DNA of 64,000 bases, from contig NZ_AP024355.1 of the NCBI RefSeq assembly GCF_019704135.1, forward strand, positions 930,001-994,000, written 5' to 3'. Made by a program: the position numbers and the translations under genes. Origin of the DNA: Desulfuromonas versatilis. Lineage in GTDB: Bacteria; Desulfobacterota; Desulfuromonadia; Desulfuromonadales; NIT-T3. The stretch's first letter is position 1. The number at the start of each line of letters is the position of its first letter. Under the pieces are notes generated by a model. It saw nothing but the letters and a program-made list of their open reading frames with translations, ran no database searches and was not told the DNA's origin. Positions 9,366-17,945 of this stretch are shown here, piece after piece.

Positions 9366-10573
9366 ACAAGATTTACGTCATCGGCGCCGGGGTCGAAGGG
9401 CAGGAGGGCTTCAGCGGCCGGGCCCTGGAGCTGATCCAGCGGGCCGGGATTCTGCTGGCCGGCGAGCGCCAGCTCGAGCTGTTCCCCGAATTCGCCGGCG
9501 AGAAAATGGTGATCGGCAGCAACCTGGGCCAGGTGGTCGAGCGGCTCAAGAAGCGGGACAAGCTGGCGGTGGTGCTGGCCTCGGGCGATCCGCTGTTCTT
9601 CGGCATCGGCCGCTACCTGCTGCGCAACCTGCCCGAAGAGGACCTGGAGTTCGTCCCCAACGTCAGCTCGGTGCAGTACGCCTTCGCCAAGGTCAAGATC
9701 CCCTGGGACGACGCGGTGTTCGTCTCGGCTCACGGCCGCGGCATCAAGGGGGCCGTCGATCGCATCGTCGCCAACGACAAGGCGGCGGTGCTCACCGACG
9801 AGGTCAACACCCCCGCGGCCATCGCCGCGGAGATGATCGAGCGGGGCCGTGACGGCTACGGCGCCTGGCTCTGCGAAAACCTCGGCACCGTCGAGGAGAA
9901 GATCACCAACACCGACCTGCGCGGCCTGCTCGAGATCGAGGCGGCGCCGCTCAACGTGCTGATCCTGATCAAGGAGTTCGAAACCGAAGGGGACGAGTAC
10001 GTTCCGACCCTGGGGATTCCCGACGAAGAATTTGCCACCATCAAGAAGCTGATCACCAAGGAGGAGGTGCGGGTCATCACCCTGGCCAAGCTCAAGTTGC
10101 GCCACGACATGACCCTCTGGGACCTCGGCGCCGGTTCGGGCTCGGTGAGCATCGAGGCCGATCACCTGCTGCCCAACGGCCGGGTCTTCGCCGTCGAGCG
10201 CAACCCCCAGTGCGTCGGCTTCATCAAGGAGAACCTCAACAAGTTCAACGCCCGCCACGTCACCCTGGTGGAGGGAGAGGCGCCGGACTGCCTCGAGACG
10301 CTGCCCGACCCCGACCGCGTGTTCATCGGCGGCTCGGGGGGCAACCTCTTCGACATTCTCGAAGCCGTCGACAACCGGTTGCCAGCCGAGGGGCGCATCG
10401 TCCTCAACGCCGTCACCCTCGACACCCTGATGGCGGCCAACGAGTTCTTCGAGAACGCCGGCTACCAGGTGGAGGTGACCACCGTCAACATCGCCCGCAC
10501 CCGGCCGCTGACTGACTACAAGATGTTCGAGGCCTACAACCCGGTCTACGTGGTGGTGGCGGTCAAGGAATAG
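9362..10573 (+). CDS. cbiET: Bifunctional cobalt-precorrin-7 C5-methyltransferase / C15-methyltransferase (decarboxylating)
   Basis: Fusion of CbiE (residues about 1-205, tetrapyrrole methylase fold, VIGAGVEGQEGFSGRA start) and CbiT (about 215-403, Rossmann methyltransferase with LWDLGAGSGSVSIEA). Together they methylate C5 and C15 and decarboxylate the C12 acetate. The fused form corresponds to CobL and is common. It is translationally coupled to cbiD (ATGA overlap). Confidence 0.93.
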   Translation: MNKIYVIGAGVEGQEGFSGRALELIQRAGILLAGERQLELFPEFAGEKMVIGSNLGQVVERLKKRDKLAVVLASGDPLFFGIGRYLLRNLPEEDLEFVPNVSSVQYAFAKVKIPWDDAVFVSAHGRGIKGAVDRIVANDKAAVLTDEVNTPAAIAAEMIERGRDGYGAWLCENLGTVEEKITNTDLRGLLEIEAAPLNVLILIKEFETEGDEYVPTLGIPDEEFATIKKLITKEEVRVITLAKLKLRHDMTLWDLGAGSGSVSIEADHLLPNGRVFAVERNPQCVGFIKENLNKFNARHVTLVEGEAPDCLETLPDPDRVFIGGSGGNLFDILEAVDNRLPAEGRIVLNAVTLDTLMAANEFFENAGYQVEVTTVNIARTRPLTDYKMFEAYNPVYVVVAVKE

Positions 10574-10594
10574 AAACCCGATTCAAGGAATTAT

Positions 10595-11299
10595 ATGCAA
10601 GCTCGTGTCATTGCCGTCGGGGTTGGTCCCGGCGATCCTGAACTGCTGACCCTGAAGGGGGCTCGGCTGATCCGCGAAGCGGATGTGGTCGTCACCCCGG
10701 TCAGCGACCCCGGCAAATCATCCATCGCCCGCTCGATCATCGAGGGGCTGCTCGACCCCCAGCGCCAGCAGCTGGTCACCCAGGTGTTCCCCATGCGCCG
10801 CGACCAGTCGGGCCTCGAGGAGGACTGGGTGCGCTCGGCCCACGAGGTCGCCGGGTTCGTCCAGCAGGGCAAGACCGTCGCCTTCGTCACCATCGGCGAC
10901 CCCTTTCTCTACAGCACCTTTCTCTATCTCTACCATCAGCTGCAGAAGTTCCATCCCGCGATTGAGGTGGAGATCGTCTCCGGGGTCTCCTCCATCAACA
11001 CTGCCGCGGCCCTGGCCGGGCTTCCCCTGGGGCTTTCCGACGAGCGCCTGGCGGTGCTGCCGGCCACCTACGAGGAGCAGAAGCTGGTGCAGACCCTCGA
11101 GCAGTTCGACACCATCGTGCTGATGAAGGTGCACCGGGTGTTCGGGCGCATCCGCACCCTGCTTGCCGAGCTCGGCCTCAAGGAGCAGGCGGTCTACGTC
11201 AAGCGGGTGGGTCTGCCGGGCGAGGCGGTGTTCCACGACCTCGACCAGGTCGGCGAGGAAGATCTCAACTACCTTTCCATGGTCATCGTTAAAAAGTGA
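10595..11299 (+). CDS. cbiL: Cobalt-factor II C20-methyltransferase
   Basis: Tetrapyrrole methylase that methylates C20 of cobalt-factor II. It has 234 residues. The N-terminal VGVGPGDPELLTLKG is the SAM-dependent precorrin methylase signature, and TIGDPFLYSTFLYL is typical of the CbiL/CobI subfamily. The stop codon TGA (11297-11299) lies within the first unit of the GTGAGGA heptamer array shared with the next gene. Confidence 0.92.
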   Translation: MQARVIAVGVGPGDPELLTLKGARLIREADVVVTPVSDPGKSSIARSIIEGLLDPQRQQLVTQVFPMRRDQSGLEEDWVRSAHEVAGFVQQGKTVAFVTIGDPFLYSTFLYLYHQLQKFHPAIEVEIVSGVSSINTAAALAGLPLGLSDERLAVLPATYEEQKLVQTLEQFDTIVLMKVHRVFGRIRTLLAELGLKEQAVYVKRVGLPGEAVFHDLDQVGEEDLNYLSMVIVKK

Positions 11300-11323
11300 G
11301 GAGTGAGAAGTGAGGAGTGAGGA
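11296..11323. repeat. Heptamer repeat GTGAGGA x4 spanning the cbiL stop and cbiF start
   Basis: Units GTGAGGA, GTGAGAA, GTGAGGA, GTGAGGA lie in phase at 11296, 11303, 11310 and 11317. The TGA of unit 1 ends cbiL and the GTG of unit 3 is the first possible start of cbiF. The G-rich units also resemble ribosome-binding sites. Confidence 0.88.
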
Positions 11324-12092
11324 GCAGGTGGTCTTTGTCGGGGCCGGCCCGGGCGACCCGGAGCTGATCACCGTCAAGGGGCTGAAGGCCCTGCAGGCCG
11401 CCGACCTGGTGATTTACGCCGGTTCGCTGGTCAACAAAGCCCTACTGGCCGAATTGAAGCCGGGCGCCGAGGCCCACGACAGCGCTCCGCTGACCCTCGA
11501 ACAGGTCATCGCGCTGATGACCGAGGCGGTGGCCGCCGGCCGCCGGGTGGTGCGCCTGCACACCGGCGACCCGGCGGTTTACGGGGCGATCCAGGAGCAG
11601 ATGGAGGCCCTCGACGCCCTGGGCATCGGCTACCGGGTCATCCCCGGGGTGACCGCGGCCTTTGCCGCCGCGGCCAGCCTGAAGCAGGAGCTGACCCTTC
11701 CGGAAGTTTCGCAGACGGTGGTGCTGACCCGGGTCGAGGGGCGCACCCCGGTTCCGGAGAAGGAGCGGCTGCAGCGCATCGCCTCGCTGGGCGCCACCGT
11801 GGCCCTCTACCTGTCGGTGTCGATGATGGACAAGGTGGTCGCCGAACTGCTCGCCGGCGGCGTCTACACTACCCGGACCCCGGCGGCGGTGGTCAGCAAG
11901 GCCAGCTGGGAGGACGAGCGGATCGTCGAAGGGACCCTGGGCGATATCGCCGAAAAGATCAAAGAGGCCGGCATCAGCCGCCAGGCCCTGATTCTGGTGG
12001 GCGAGGTGCTGGGTGCCCGGGAGAAGGGGGTGCCCGAGAAGTCGAAGCTCTACGACAAGGAATTCTTTCACGGTTTCCGGATCAAAGCCTGA
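11310..12092 (+). CDS. cbiF: Cobalt-precorrin-4 C11-methyltransferase
   Basis: Methylates C11 of cobalt-precorrin-4. The family signature VFVGAGPGDPELITVKG is at the N-terminus, with HTGDPAVYGAIQEQ further on. Length is 260 residues from GTG 11310. A second GTG at 11328 would drop the six repeat-encoded residues and place the domain at the very start, with GAGGAG units ahead of it as ribosome-binding site. Either start gives the whole domain. Confidence 0.92.
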   Translation: MRSEEQVVFVGAGPGDPELITVKGLKALQAADLVIYAGSLVNKALLAELKPGAEAHDSAPLTLEQVIALMTEAVAAGRRVVRLHTGDPAVYGAIQEQMEALDALGIGYRVIPGVTAAFAAAASLKQELTLPEVSQTVVLTRVEGRTPVPEKERLQRIASLGATVALYLSVSMMDKVVAELLAGGVYTTRTPAAVVSKASWEDERIVEGTLGDIAEKIKEAGISRQALILVGEVLGAREKGVPEKSKLYDKEFFHGFRIKA

Positions 12093-12125
12093 ACGCGAGG
12101 CCGTTCGCCCGCTTATTGGTTTGAT

Positions 12126-12223
12126 CTCCCTCCCCTTCAAGGGGAGGGTTGGGGTGGGGATGGGCCCGCCCGGGCAGCCTGGCACCCCATCCCCCTCCCG
12201 GCCTCCCCCTTGAAGGGGGAGGG
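12126..12223. repeat. Inverted pair of CTCCCTCCCCTTCAAGGGGAGGG palindromic repeats
   Basis: Two oppositely oriented C-rich/G-rich palindromes (about 12126-12160 and 12184-12223) are joined by TGGGCCCGCCCGGGC. They fill most of the 196-base gap between cbiF and cbiG. They belong to the same general family as the insertion in cbiD. No gene or clear promoter is seen here. Confidence 0.75.
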
Positions 12224-12288
12224 GATTAATTCGTCAATTATTACTTGTTTTCTTTTTATTTTCCTGCCCCTGGGCGGAACCAGAGTTC

Positions 12289-13338
12289 ATGGAACTTGCC
12301 ATCATCGCCATAACCCCGGGAGGGGCGCGGCTGGCCCGCCGGCTCGGCGCCGAATCCAACGAGGTCGACGTCTACCTCCCCGCCCGCTATCGCGAATCGG
12401 ACGGCTGCCGTTATTTCGCCGAACCGGTGGCCGAACTGCTCCCTCAACTGTTCAACCGCTACCGGGGCCTGGTCTGCATCATGGCCACGGGGATCGTGGT
12501 AAGGGTGCTGGCGCCGCATCTGCGGGGCAAGCAGGCCGACCCTGCGGTGGTGGTGATGGATGAGGCGGGGCGGTTCGCCATCAGCCTGCTCTCCGGGCAT
12601 CTGGGCGGCGCCAACGAACTGGCTCACGAGCTTGCCGAACTGACCGGTGGGCAGGCGGTGGTGACCACCGCCACCGATGTCAACGGTCTGCCCGCCTGGG
12701 ACGACGTGGCCCGCCAGGCTGGGCTCGGCATCGAGCCGGTGGAGCATATTCGCCATCTCAACAGCCTGCTGCTCGAAGGCAAAAAGATCGCCCTGGTCGA
12801 CCGGGACGGATTGGTCGCCGGGTTTTTCGAAGATGTGCCGGGGGTCCGGGTGTTCGGCAATTTCGCCGAGGCCATGCAATCGGGCAGCGACGGAATGGTG
12901 TTCGTCACCCACCGCCACCTGCCGGGGCTGGATAAGCAGCCGAACCTGCTGGTGCTGCGCCCCCGCGACCTGGTGGTGGGCATCGGCTGCAACCGCGGCA
13001 CCAGCCTCGAGGAGATCGAGGCGGTGGTGACCGCGGAACTGGAAAAGGCCTTTCTCAGCTTCGCCAGCATCGCCTGCCTGGCCACCATCACCGACAAGGC
13101 CGACGAGCAGGGCCTGCACCTGTTCGCCCGCCGCCACGGCCTGAGCGTCGAATACCATGTCGCCGAGGATCTCAACCGGGTCGAACTGGCCAGCGAGATC
13201 TCCGAGCACGCCCTGGCCGCGGTGGGGGCCAAGGGGGTCTGCGAACCGGCGGCCATCCTCTCCGCCGGCGGCGGAGTGCTGCTGGTCAAGAAAAAGAAGT
13301 CCGGCAACGTTACGGTGGCGGTGGCTCAAAAACAGTAA
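12289..13338 (+). CDS. cbiG: Cobalt-precorrin-5A hydrolase CbiG
   Basis: Opens the delta-lactone ring and releases the two-carbon fragment as acetaldehyde, the characteristic anaerobic step. It has 349 residues. The N-terminal and middle region holds IMATGIVVRVLAPHL and LSGHLGGANELA, and the C-terminal domain contains GIGCNRGTSLEEIE, all typical of CbiG. It starts at ATG 12289. Confidence 0.92.
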   Translation: MELAIIAITPGGARLARRLGAESNEVDVYLPARYRESDGCRYFAEPVAELLPQLFNRYRGLVCIMATGIVVRVLAPHLRGKQADPAVVVMDEAGRFAISLLSGHLGGANELAHELAELTGGQAVVTTATDVNGLPAWDDVARQAGLGIEPVEHIRHLNSLLLEGKKIALVDRDGLVAGFFEDVPGVRVFGNFAEAMQSGSDGMVFVTHRHLPGLDKQPNLLVLRPRDLVVGIGCNRGTSLEEIEAVVTAELEKAFLSFASIACLATITDKADEQGLHLFARRHGLSVEYHVAEDLNRVELASEISEHALAAVGAKGVCEPAAILSAGGGVLLVKKKKSGNVTVAVAQKQ

Positions 13339-13341
13339 AGA

Positions 13342-13414
13342 GTGATGAGTAATGAGTGATCAGTAACTGCTTCTGACTCTGCGTCCTCACTTATTACTCA
13401 TCACTTATCACTCA
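13342..13414. repeat. Heptamer repeat with inverted arms (GTGATGA / TCACTTA type)
   Basis: Units GTGATGA, GTAATGA, GTGATCA and GTAACTG run from 13342 to 13369. After a 17-base loop, TCACTTA, TTACTCA, TCACTTA and TCACTCA run from 13387 to 13414. The arms are complementary, so the gap between cbiG and cbiH-cobQ forms one long hairpin. Confidence 0.9.
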
Positions 13415-13433
13415 TTAGGCTTCTGGTTCTAGA

Positions 13434-15794
13434 ATGAAAAACAAACTCTACGTCGTCGGCATCGGGCCAGGCGATCTGCAGCATATGACCCCGGCCGCAC
13501 GGCAGGCCATCGAGGCCGCCGAGGTGGTGGTCGGCTACAAGACCTACCTGGGGCTGATCGATTCCTTGCTCGCGGGCAAGGAAGTGGTCTCCTCGGGGAT
13601 GATGAAGGAGGTCGAGCGCTGCCGCCAGGCCCTGGAGATCGCCGCCGACGGTCGGAGCGTCGCTTTGGTCTCCTCGGGCGACGCCGGCATCTACGGCATG
13701 GCCGGGCTGGTGCTGGAACTCGTAGGCGAACACCAAGGTTCGCCCCTGCAGGGGGTCGAGGTCGAGATCGTCCCCGGGGTTTCGGCGGTCCAGGCCGCCG
13801 CCGCGCGCCTGGGGGCGCCGCTGATGCACGATTTCGCGGTGATCTCCCTCTCCGACCTGCTCACCCCCTGGCCGTTGATCCGCCGCCGGCTCGACGCCGC
13901 CGGACGGGCCGATTTCGTGGTCGCCCTCTACAACCCGCGCAGCCGCGGCCGCACCACCCAGATCGGCGAGGCCCGCCAGATCCTGCTGGCCCACCGCGAG
14001 CCGCAGACCCCGGTAGGCATCGTGCGCAACGCCTGCCGCGCCGACGAGGCGGTGATCCTCACCACCCTGGAGGAGCTCGCCTCCCGCGAGGAGGAGGTCG
14101 ACATGTTCTCCCTGGTGATGATCGGCAACAGCCAGACGCGAATTGAGGCGGGGCGTATGCTGACTCCACGGGGTTATCGCGTCAGGAATCAGGAGTCAGG
14201 AATCAGGACTCAGAAGCAATGTCTGAAACCTGAAACCTGGAACCTGAAATCTGAACAGGGCAAGGCCCTGTTCGTCGGCGGCACCGGCTCGGATGTGGGC
14301 AAGAGCGTCATCACCGCGGGGCTCTGCCGCATCCTGAAGCGGCGCGGCCTTTCCGTGGCGCCCTTTAAGGCGCAGAACATGGCGCTCAACTCCGCCGTCA
14401 CCCCCGAGGGGGGCGAGATCGGCCGGGCCCAGGCCCTGCAGGCGGCCGCCTGCGGCATCGCCCCGCACGCCGACATGAACCCGGTGCTGCTCAAGCCCAA
14501 CTCCGAGACCGGCTCCCAGGTCATCATCCAGGGACGCCCGGTGGGCAACATGGGGGTGCGCCAGTACCATGCCTACAAGGACCAGGCCTTCGCCCGGGTG
14601 CGCGAATCCTACGCCCGGCTTTCCGGCGCCCATGACGTGGTGGTGCTGGAAGGGGCGGGGAGCATCGCCGAGATCAACCTGCGCGAGCACGACATCACCA
14701 ACCTGCGCGCTGCCGAAATGGCCGACGCCCCGGTGCTGCTGGTGGCCGACATCGAGCGCGGAGGCGTGTTCGCCGCCATCGTCGGTACCCTCGAGGTGCT
14801 CGCCCCTGCCGAGCGGGCGCGGGTCGCCGGGGTGATCATCAACCGTTTCCGGGGCGACGCGAGCCTGCTGCGGCCCGGGATCGAGGCGGTGGAAGAGCGC
14901 ACCGGGGTGCCGGTGCTGGGGGTGGTCCCCTGGCTCGATCTCAAGCTCCCCGAGGAGGATTCGCTGGCCCTGGCCCGCAAGGGGAAGGGCGCCGTCCCCG
15001 CGGCCCTGCGCATCGGCGTGGTGCGCCTGCCGCGCATCTCGAATTACACCGATTTCGACCCTCTCGAGCAGGAGCCGGGCGTCGAACTGGTCTACCTGGA
15101 CGAGCCTGAGCAGGTGGCGGGGCTCGACCTGCTGATCCTCCCCGGCACCAAGAGCACCCTGGCCGATCTCGCCGAGCTGCGCCGGCGCGGCTTCGAGCGG
15201 GCCATCCTCGCCTACCACGCCGCCGGCGGCCGCATCGCCGGCATCTGCGGCGGCTACCAGATGCTCGGCGGGCGGATCGCCGACCCCGGCCAGGTCGAAT
15301 CGGACCACGGCGAGGCCCGCGGGCTGGATCTGCTCGACGTGGAAACCGTGCTGCGACCGGCCAAGCAGACCCACCAGGCCAGCGCCGTCCCCCTGCCGGC
15401 CGCCTCCGCGGCAGGTTTGGGGGCCCTGGAGGAGATCACCGGCTACGAGATCCACATGGGCGAGACCCGCTGCGGCTCCCTGGCCCGCCCCCTGCTGCGG
15501 CTGACCCGCCGCTCGGGCAAGGAGGTGGACATGGCCGACGGCGCCGTCGACCAGGACGGGCAGGTGTGGGGAACCTATCTGCACGGACTTTTCGACAGCG
15601 CGCCGTTTCGCCGGGCCCTGCTCGCCCCCCTGTTCCGCGCCAAGGGGCTGGAGCCGCCCGATTCCACACCCGGGGCGTCGCTGGATGCGCGCCTGGATGA
15701 GCTGGCCGATCATCTCGAGGCGCACCTCGACCTGGAGCGGATCTTGAGTCTTCTGGATCGCCGGACGCGGGAGGACTGCTCGTGGAATGGCTGA
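13434..15794 (+). CDS. CbiH-CobQ fusion: cobalt-precorrin-3 C17-methyltransferase / cobyric acid synthase
   Basis: One 786-codon frame. Residues 1-249 form a complete CbiH (VVGIGPGDLQHMTPAA, YNPRSRGRTTQI). Residues 276-786 form a complete CobQ/CbiP: P-loop GGTGSDVGKS near 280, and an amidotransferase nucleophile in GICGGYQMLGG (C605). Residues 250-275 are encoded by two heptamer repeats and match neither family. The steps are far apart in the pathway (ring contraction versus amidation of four side chains), so the fusion looks like a repeat-driven accident that was tolerated. A sequencing indel removing a stop cannot be excluded by reading alone. Confidence 0.9.
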   Translation: MKNKLYVVGIGPGDLQHMTPAARQAIEAAEVVVGYKTYLGLIDSLLAGKEVVSSGMMKEVERCRQALEIAADGRSVALVSSGDAGIYGMAGLVLELVGEHQGSPLQGVEVEIVPGVSAVQAAAARLGAPLMHDFAVISLSDLLTPWPLIRRRLDAAGRADFVVALYNPRSRGRTTQIGEARQILLAHREPQTPVGIVRNACRADEAVILTTLEELASREEEVDMFSLVMIGNSQTRIEAGRMLTPRGYRVRNQESGIRTQKQCLKPETWNLKSEQGKALFVGGTGSDVGKSVITAGLCRILKRRGLSVAPFKAQNMALNSAVTPEGGEIGRAQALQAAACGIAPHADMNPVLLKPNSETGSQVIIQGRPVGNMGVRQYHAYKDQAFARVRESYARLSGAHDVVVLEGAGSIAEINLREHDITNLRAAEMADAPVLLVADIERGGVFAAIVGTLEVLAPAERARVAGVIINRFRGDASLLRPGIEAVEERTGVPVLGVVPWLDLKLPEEDSLALARKGKGAVPAALRIGVVRLPRISNYTDFDPLEQEPGVELVYLDEPEQVAGLDLLILPGTKSTLADLAELRRRGFERAILAYHAAGGRIAGICGGYQMLGGRIADPGQVESDHGEARGLDLLDVETVLRPAKQTHQASAVPLPAASAAGLGALEEITGYEIHMGETRCGSLARPLLRLTRRSGKEVDMADGAVDQDGQVWGTYLHGLFDSAPFRRALLAPLFRAKGLEPPDSTPGASLDARLDELADHLEAHLDLERILSLLDRRTREDCSWNG
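14181..14257. repeat. Double heptamer array forming the linker of the CbiH-CobQ fusion
   Basis: Five units (GTCAGGA, ATCAGGA, GTCAGGA, ATCAGGA, CTCAGAA) occupy 14181-14215. After GCAATGT, five more (CTGAAAC, CTGAAAC, CTGGAAC, CTGAAAT, CTGAACA) occupy 14223-14257. All are in frame and encode residues 250-275. Confidence 0.93.
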
Positions 15795-16720
15795 TCCCCT
15801 GCGCCTTCGCCCTTGACCTGGTGCTCGGCGACCCGCGGCGTCTCACCCACCCCGTGGTCCTGATCGGCGGGCTCATCGAAGGCCTTGAGGTCCCCCTGGT
15901 GGGGCTGCTGAAAAATCGCCGCCTGGCGGGCATCCTGCTAACCGCCCTGACCCTTCTGGTCACCGGGCTGGTCGCCATCGCAGTGCTGAAATTGGCCCAG
16001 GCGGTCCACCCCTGGCTCGGCTGGCTGGCGGCGCTCTGGCTGGCCTATACCACTCTCGCCCTGCGCTCGCTGCACAAGGAGAGCCGCGAGGTGGTCACCC
16101 TGGTGGAGCAGGGCGATCTGGACGAAGCGCGGCGCAGCCTGGCGCTGATCGTCGGGCGGGAAACCAGCCACCTCGACGAGGAGGGGATCCTGCGCGCCTG
16201 CATAGAAACCGTGGCGGAAAACACCTCCGACGGGGTGATCGGGCCGCTTTTCTACCTGTTTATCGGCGGGCCGGTGCTGGCCCTGCTGTACAAGGCGGCC
16301 AGTACCCTCGACTCGATGGTCGGCTACCGTGACGACCGTTATCGGGAGCTGGGCTGGGCCTCGGCCCGCTTCGATGATCTGCTCAACCTGGTTCCCGCGC
16401 GGCTCACCGGCCTGCTCATGGCGCTGGCCGCCTGGCCGCTGGGGCTGAACGGGGCCGAGGCCCTGCGCATCATGCTGCGCGATGCCCGCAAACACAGCAG
16501 CCCCAACGCCGGGTATCCCGAGGCGGCGGCGGCCGGGGCCCTGGAGGTACAGCTCGGCGGCCCGGCAATCTATTTCGGCGCCAGGGTGGAAAAACCGACC
16601 TTGGGTGATGCTGACCGCCCCATTACCGTGGCCGGTTACCGGGCGATGGTTCGCCTGATGTACCTTGCTTCGCTCTTGGCCCTGGGGCTGGGTGTGCTGC
16701 TCCAGTCGCTGCTGGCCTGA
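15782..16720 (+). CDS. cbiB: Adenosylcobinamide-phosphate synthase
   Basis: Membrane enzyme attaching aminopropanol phosphate to adenosylcobyric acid. It has 312 residues from GTG 15782, overlapping the end of cobQ by 13 bases. The family blocks LGDPRRLTHPVVLIG at the N-terminus, ETVAENTSDGVIGPLFY in the middle and HSSPNAGYPEAAAAGAL near the C-terminus are all present. Several membrane helices fit the family. Confidence 0.93.
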   Translation: MEWLIPCAFALDLVLGDPRRLTHPVVLIGGLIEGLEVPLVGLLKNRRLAGILLTALTLLVTGLVAIAVLKLAQAVHPWLGWLAALWLAYTTLALRSLHKESREVVTLVEQGDLDEARRSLALIVGRETSHLDEEGILRACIETVAENTSDGVIGPLFYLFIGGPVLALLYKAASTLDSMVGYRDDRYRELGWASARFDDLLNLVPARLTGLLMALAAWPLGLNGAEALRIMLRDARKHSSPNAGYPEAAAAGALEVQLGGPAIYFGARVEKPTLGDADRPITVAGYRAMVRLMYLASLLALGLGVLLQSLLA

Positions 16721-16821
16721 TCACCCCCTTTCAGGTGCCGCCGTCGGGCATGATTATTGCTCTTACCTAAGGCTTGTGCCGCAGCCGAAAACTACTTGAT
16801 GTTATTTTCCAGGAAAGCCAG

Positions 16822-17919
16822 ATGATTCAATCCGAACATGGCGGCGCCGTTGCCCAGGCCGCTCGCGAGCTTGGGGTCTCCGCCAGGGCGATCGTTGATT
16901 TTTCCGCCAGCATCAACCCCCTTGGGCCTCCCCCGAACGTACTGGGTGCTGCTCGTGAGGCCCTCGACGAGGTCATGCATTACCCCGAGATCGACGCCGC
17001 CTCGCTGGCCGAGGCGCTGGCCAGCCATCATGGACCGCCGGTTGCCCACCTGTTGCCCGGCAGCGGCTCCACCGAGCTGATCTATCTTTTTCCCCGGGTG
17101 CTGCGCCCACGCCGTGCGCTGCTGGTCACCCCCGCCTTCAGCGAATACGAGCGAAGCCTGGTCCAGGCGGGAACCCAGATCGACGTATTCCCGCTGAGAG
17201 TCGAGGAGCAGTTTCGACTCGACCCCGAGCGGCTGTTGCGAGCGCTCGACTCCAGCACCGACCTGGTCATGCTCGCCAATCCGGGCAATCCCACCGGTGT
17301 CGGCATCGATCCGGGAGTGATCGAGCAGATCGCCCGGGCCGTTCGCGAGCAGGCGGTGGTCGCGGTGGACGAGGCCTTCGTCGATTTCTGCCCCCACCGC
17401 TCGGTCCTGGAAAAAGTCCCCCTGCATGGCAATCTCTATGTGTTCAGATCGCTGACCAAGTTCTACGCCATCCCCGGGCTGCGGGTCGGTTACCTGGCCG
17501 GGCCCGCCAGGGGGATCGCCCGACTGTCCGAGGCCCGCGAGCCCTGGGCCCTGTCCGCCCCCGCCCTGGCTGCCGGCCGTGCCTGTCTCGGCGAGCAGGG
17601 GTTTCGCGAGCGGACCCTGCTGGAGCTGCCGCGCCTGCGCGAGGAGCTCGGGCGGGGGCTCGAGGATCTGGGGTTGACGGTGTTCTGCGGAGAGGCCAAC
17701 TATCTTCTGGCGCGCCTGGAAGGGGCCGGCGCCAGCGCCGCAGCGCTTGCCGAGCGGCTTCGCAGCCAGGGGGTGCTCATTCGCGAATGCGGAAATTTCC
17801 CCCCCCTCGATGGCCGCTACCTGCGCGTTGCGGTGCGCACCAGCGAGGAAAATCGCCGTCTGTTGGAGGGACTGAAAAATCTCCTTCCCCTTCAGGCGGC
17901 AGCCAGCGCTTCGGGATGA
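16822..17919 (+). CDS. cobD: Threonine-phosphate decarboxylase (aminopropanol-phosphate supply)
   Basis: PLP-dependent class I/II aminotransferase-fold enzyme that decarboxylates L-threonine O-3-phosphate to aminopropanol phosphate. It starts HGGAVAQAARELG and has DFSASINPLGPP, the hallmark of this subfamily. The PLP lysine is K213 in SLTKFY. ATG 16822 follows AGGAAAG, and the 16 codons upstream are not conserved-looking. It has 365 residues and closes the cobalamin cluster; the substrate feeds CbiB encoded just upstream. Confidence 0.9.
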   Translation: MIQSEHGGAVAQAARELGVSARAIVDFSASINPLGPPPNVLGAAREALDEVMHYPEIDAASLAEALASHHGPPVAHLLPGSGSTELIYLFPRVLRPRRALLVTPAFSEYERSLVQAGTQIDVFPLRVEEQFRLDPERLLRALDSSTDLVMLANPGNPTGVGIDPGVIEQIARAVREQAVVAVDEAFVDFCPHRSVLEKVPLHGNLYVFRSLTKFYAIPGLRVGYLAGPARGIARLSEAREPWALSAPALAAGRACLGEQGFRERTLLELPRLREELGRGLEDLGLTVFCGEANYLLARLEGAGASAAALAERLRSQGVLIRECGNFPPLDGRYLRVAVRTSEENRRLLEGLKNLLPLQAAASASG

Positions 17920-17945
17920 ACTCATCCCCTTCCGTGGAGGTCTGA

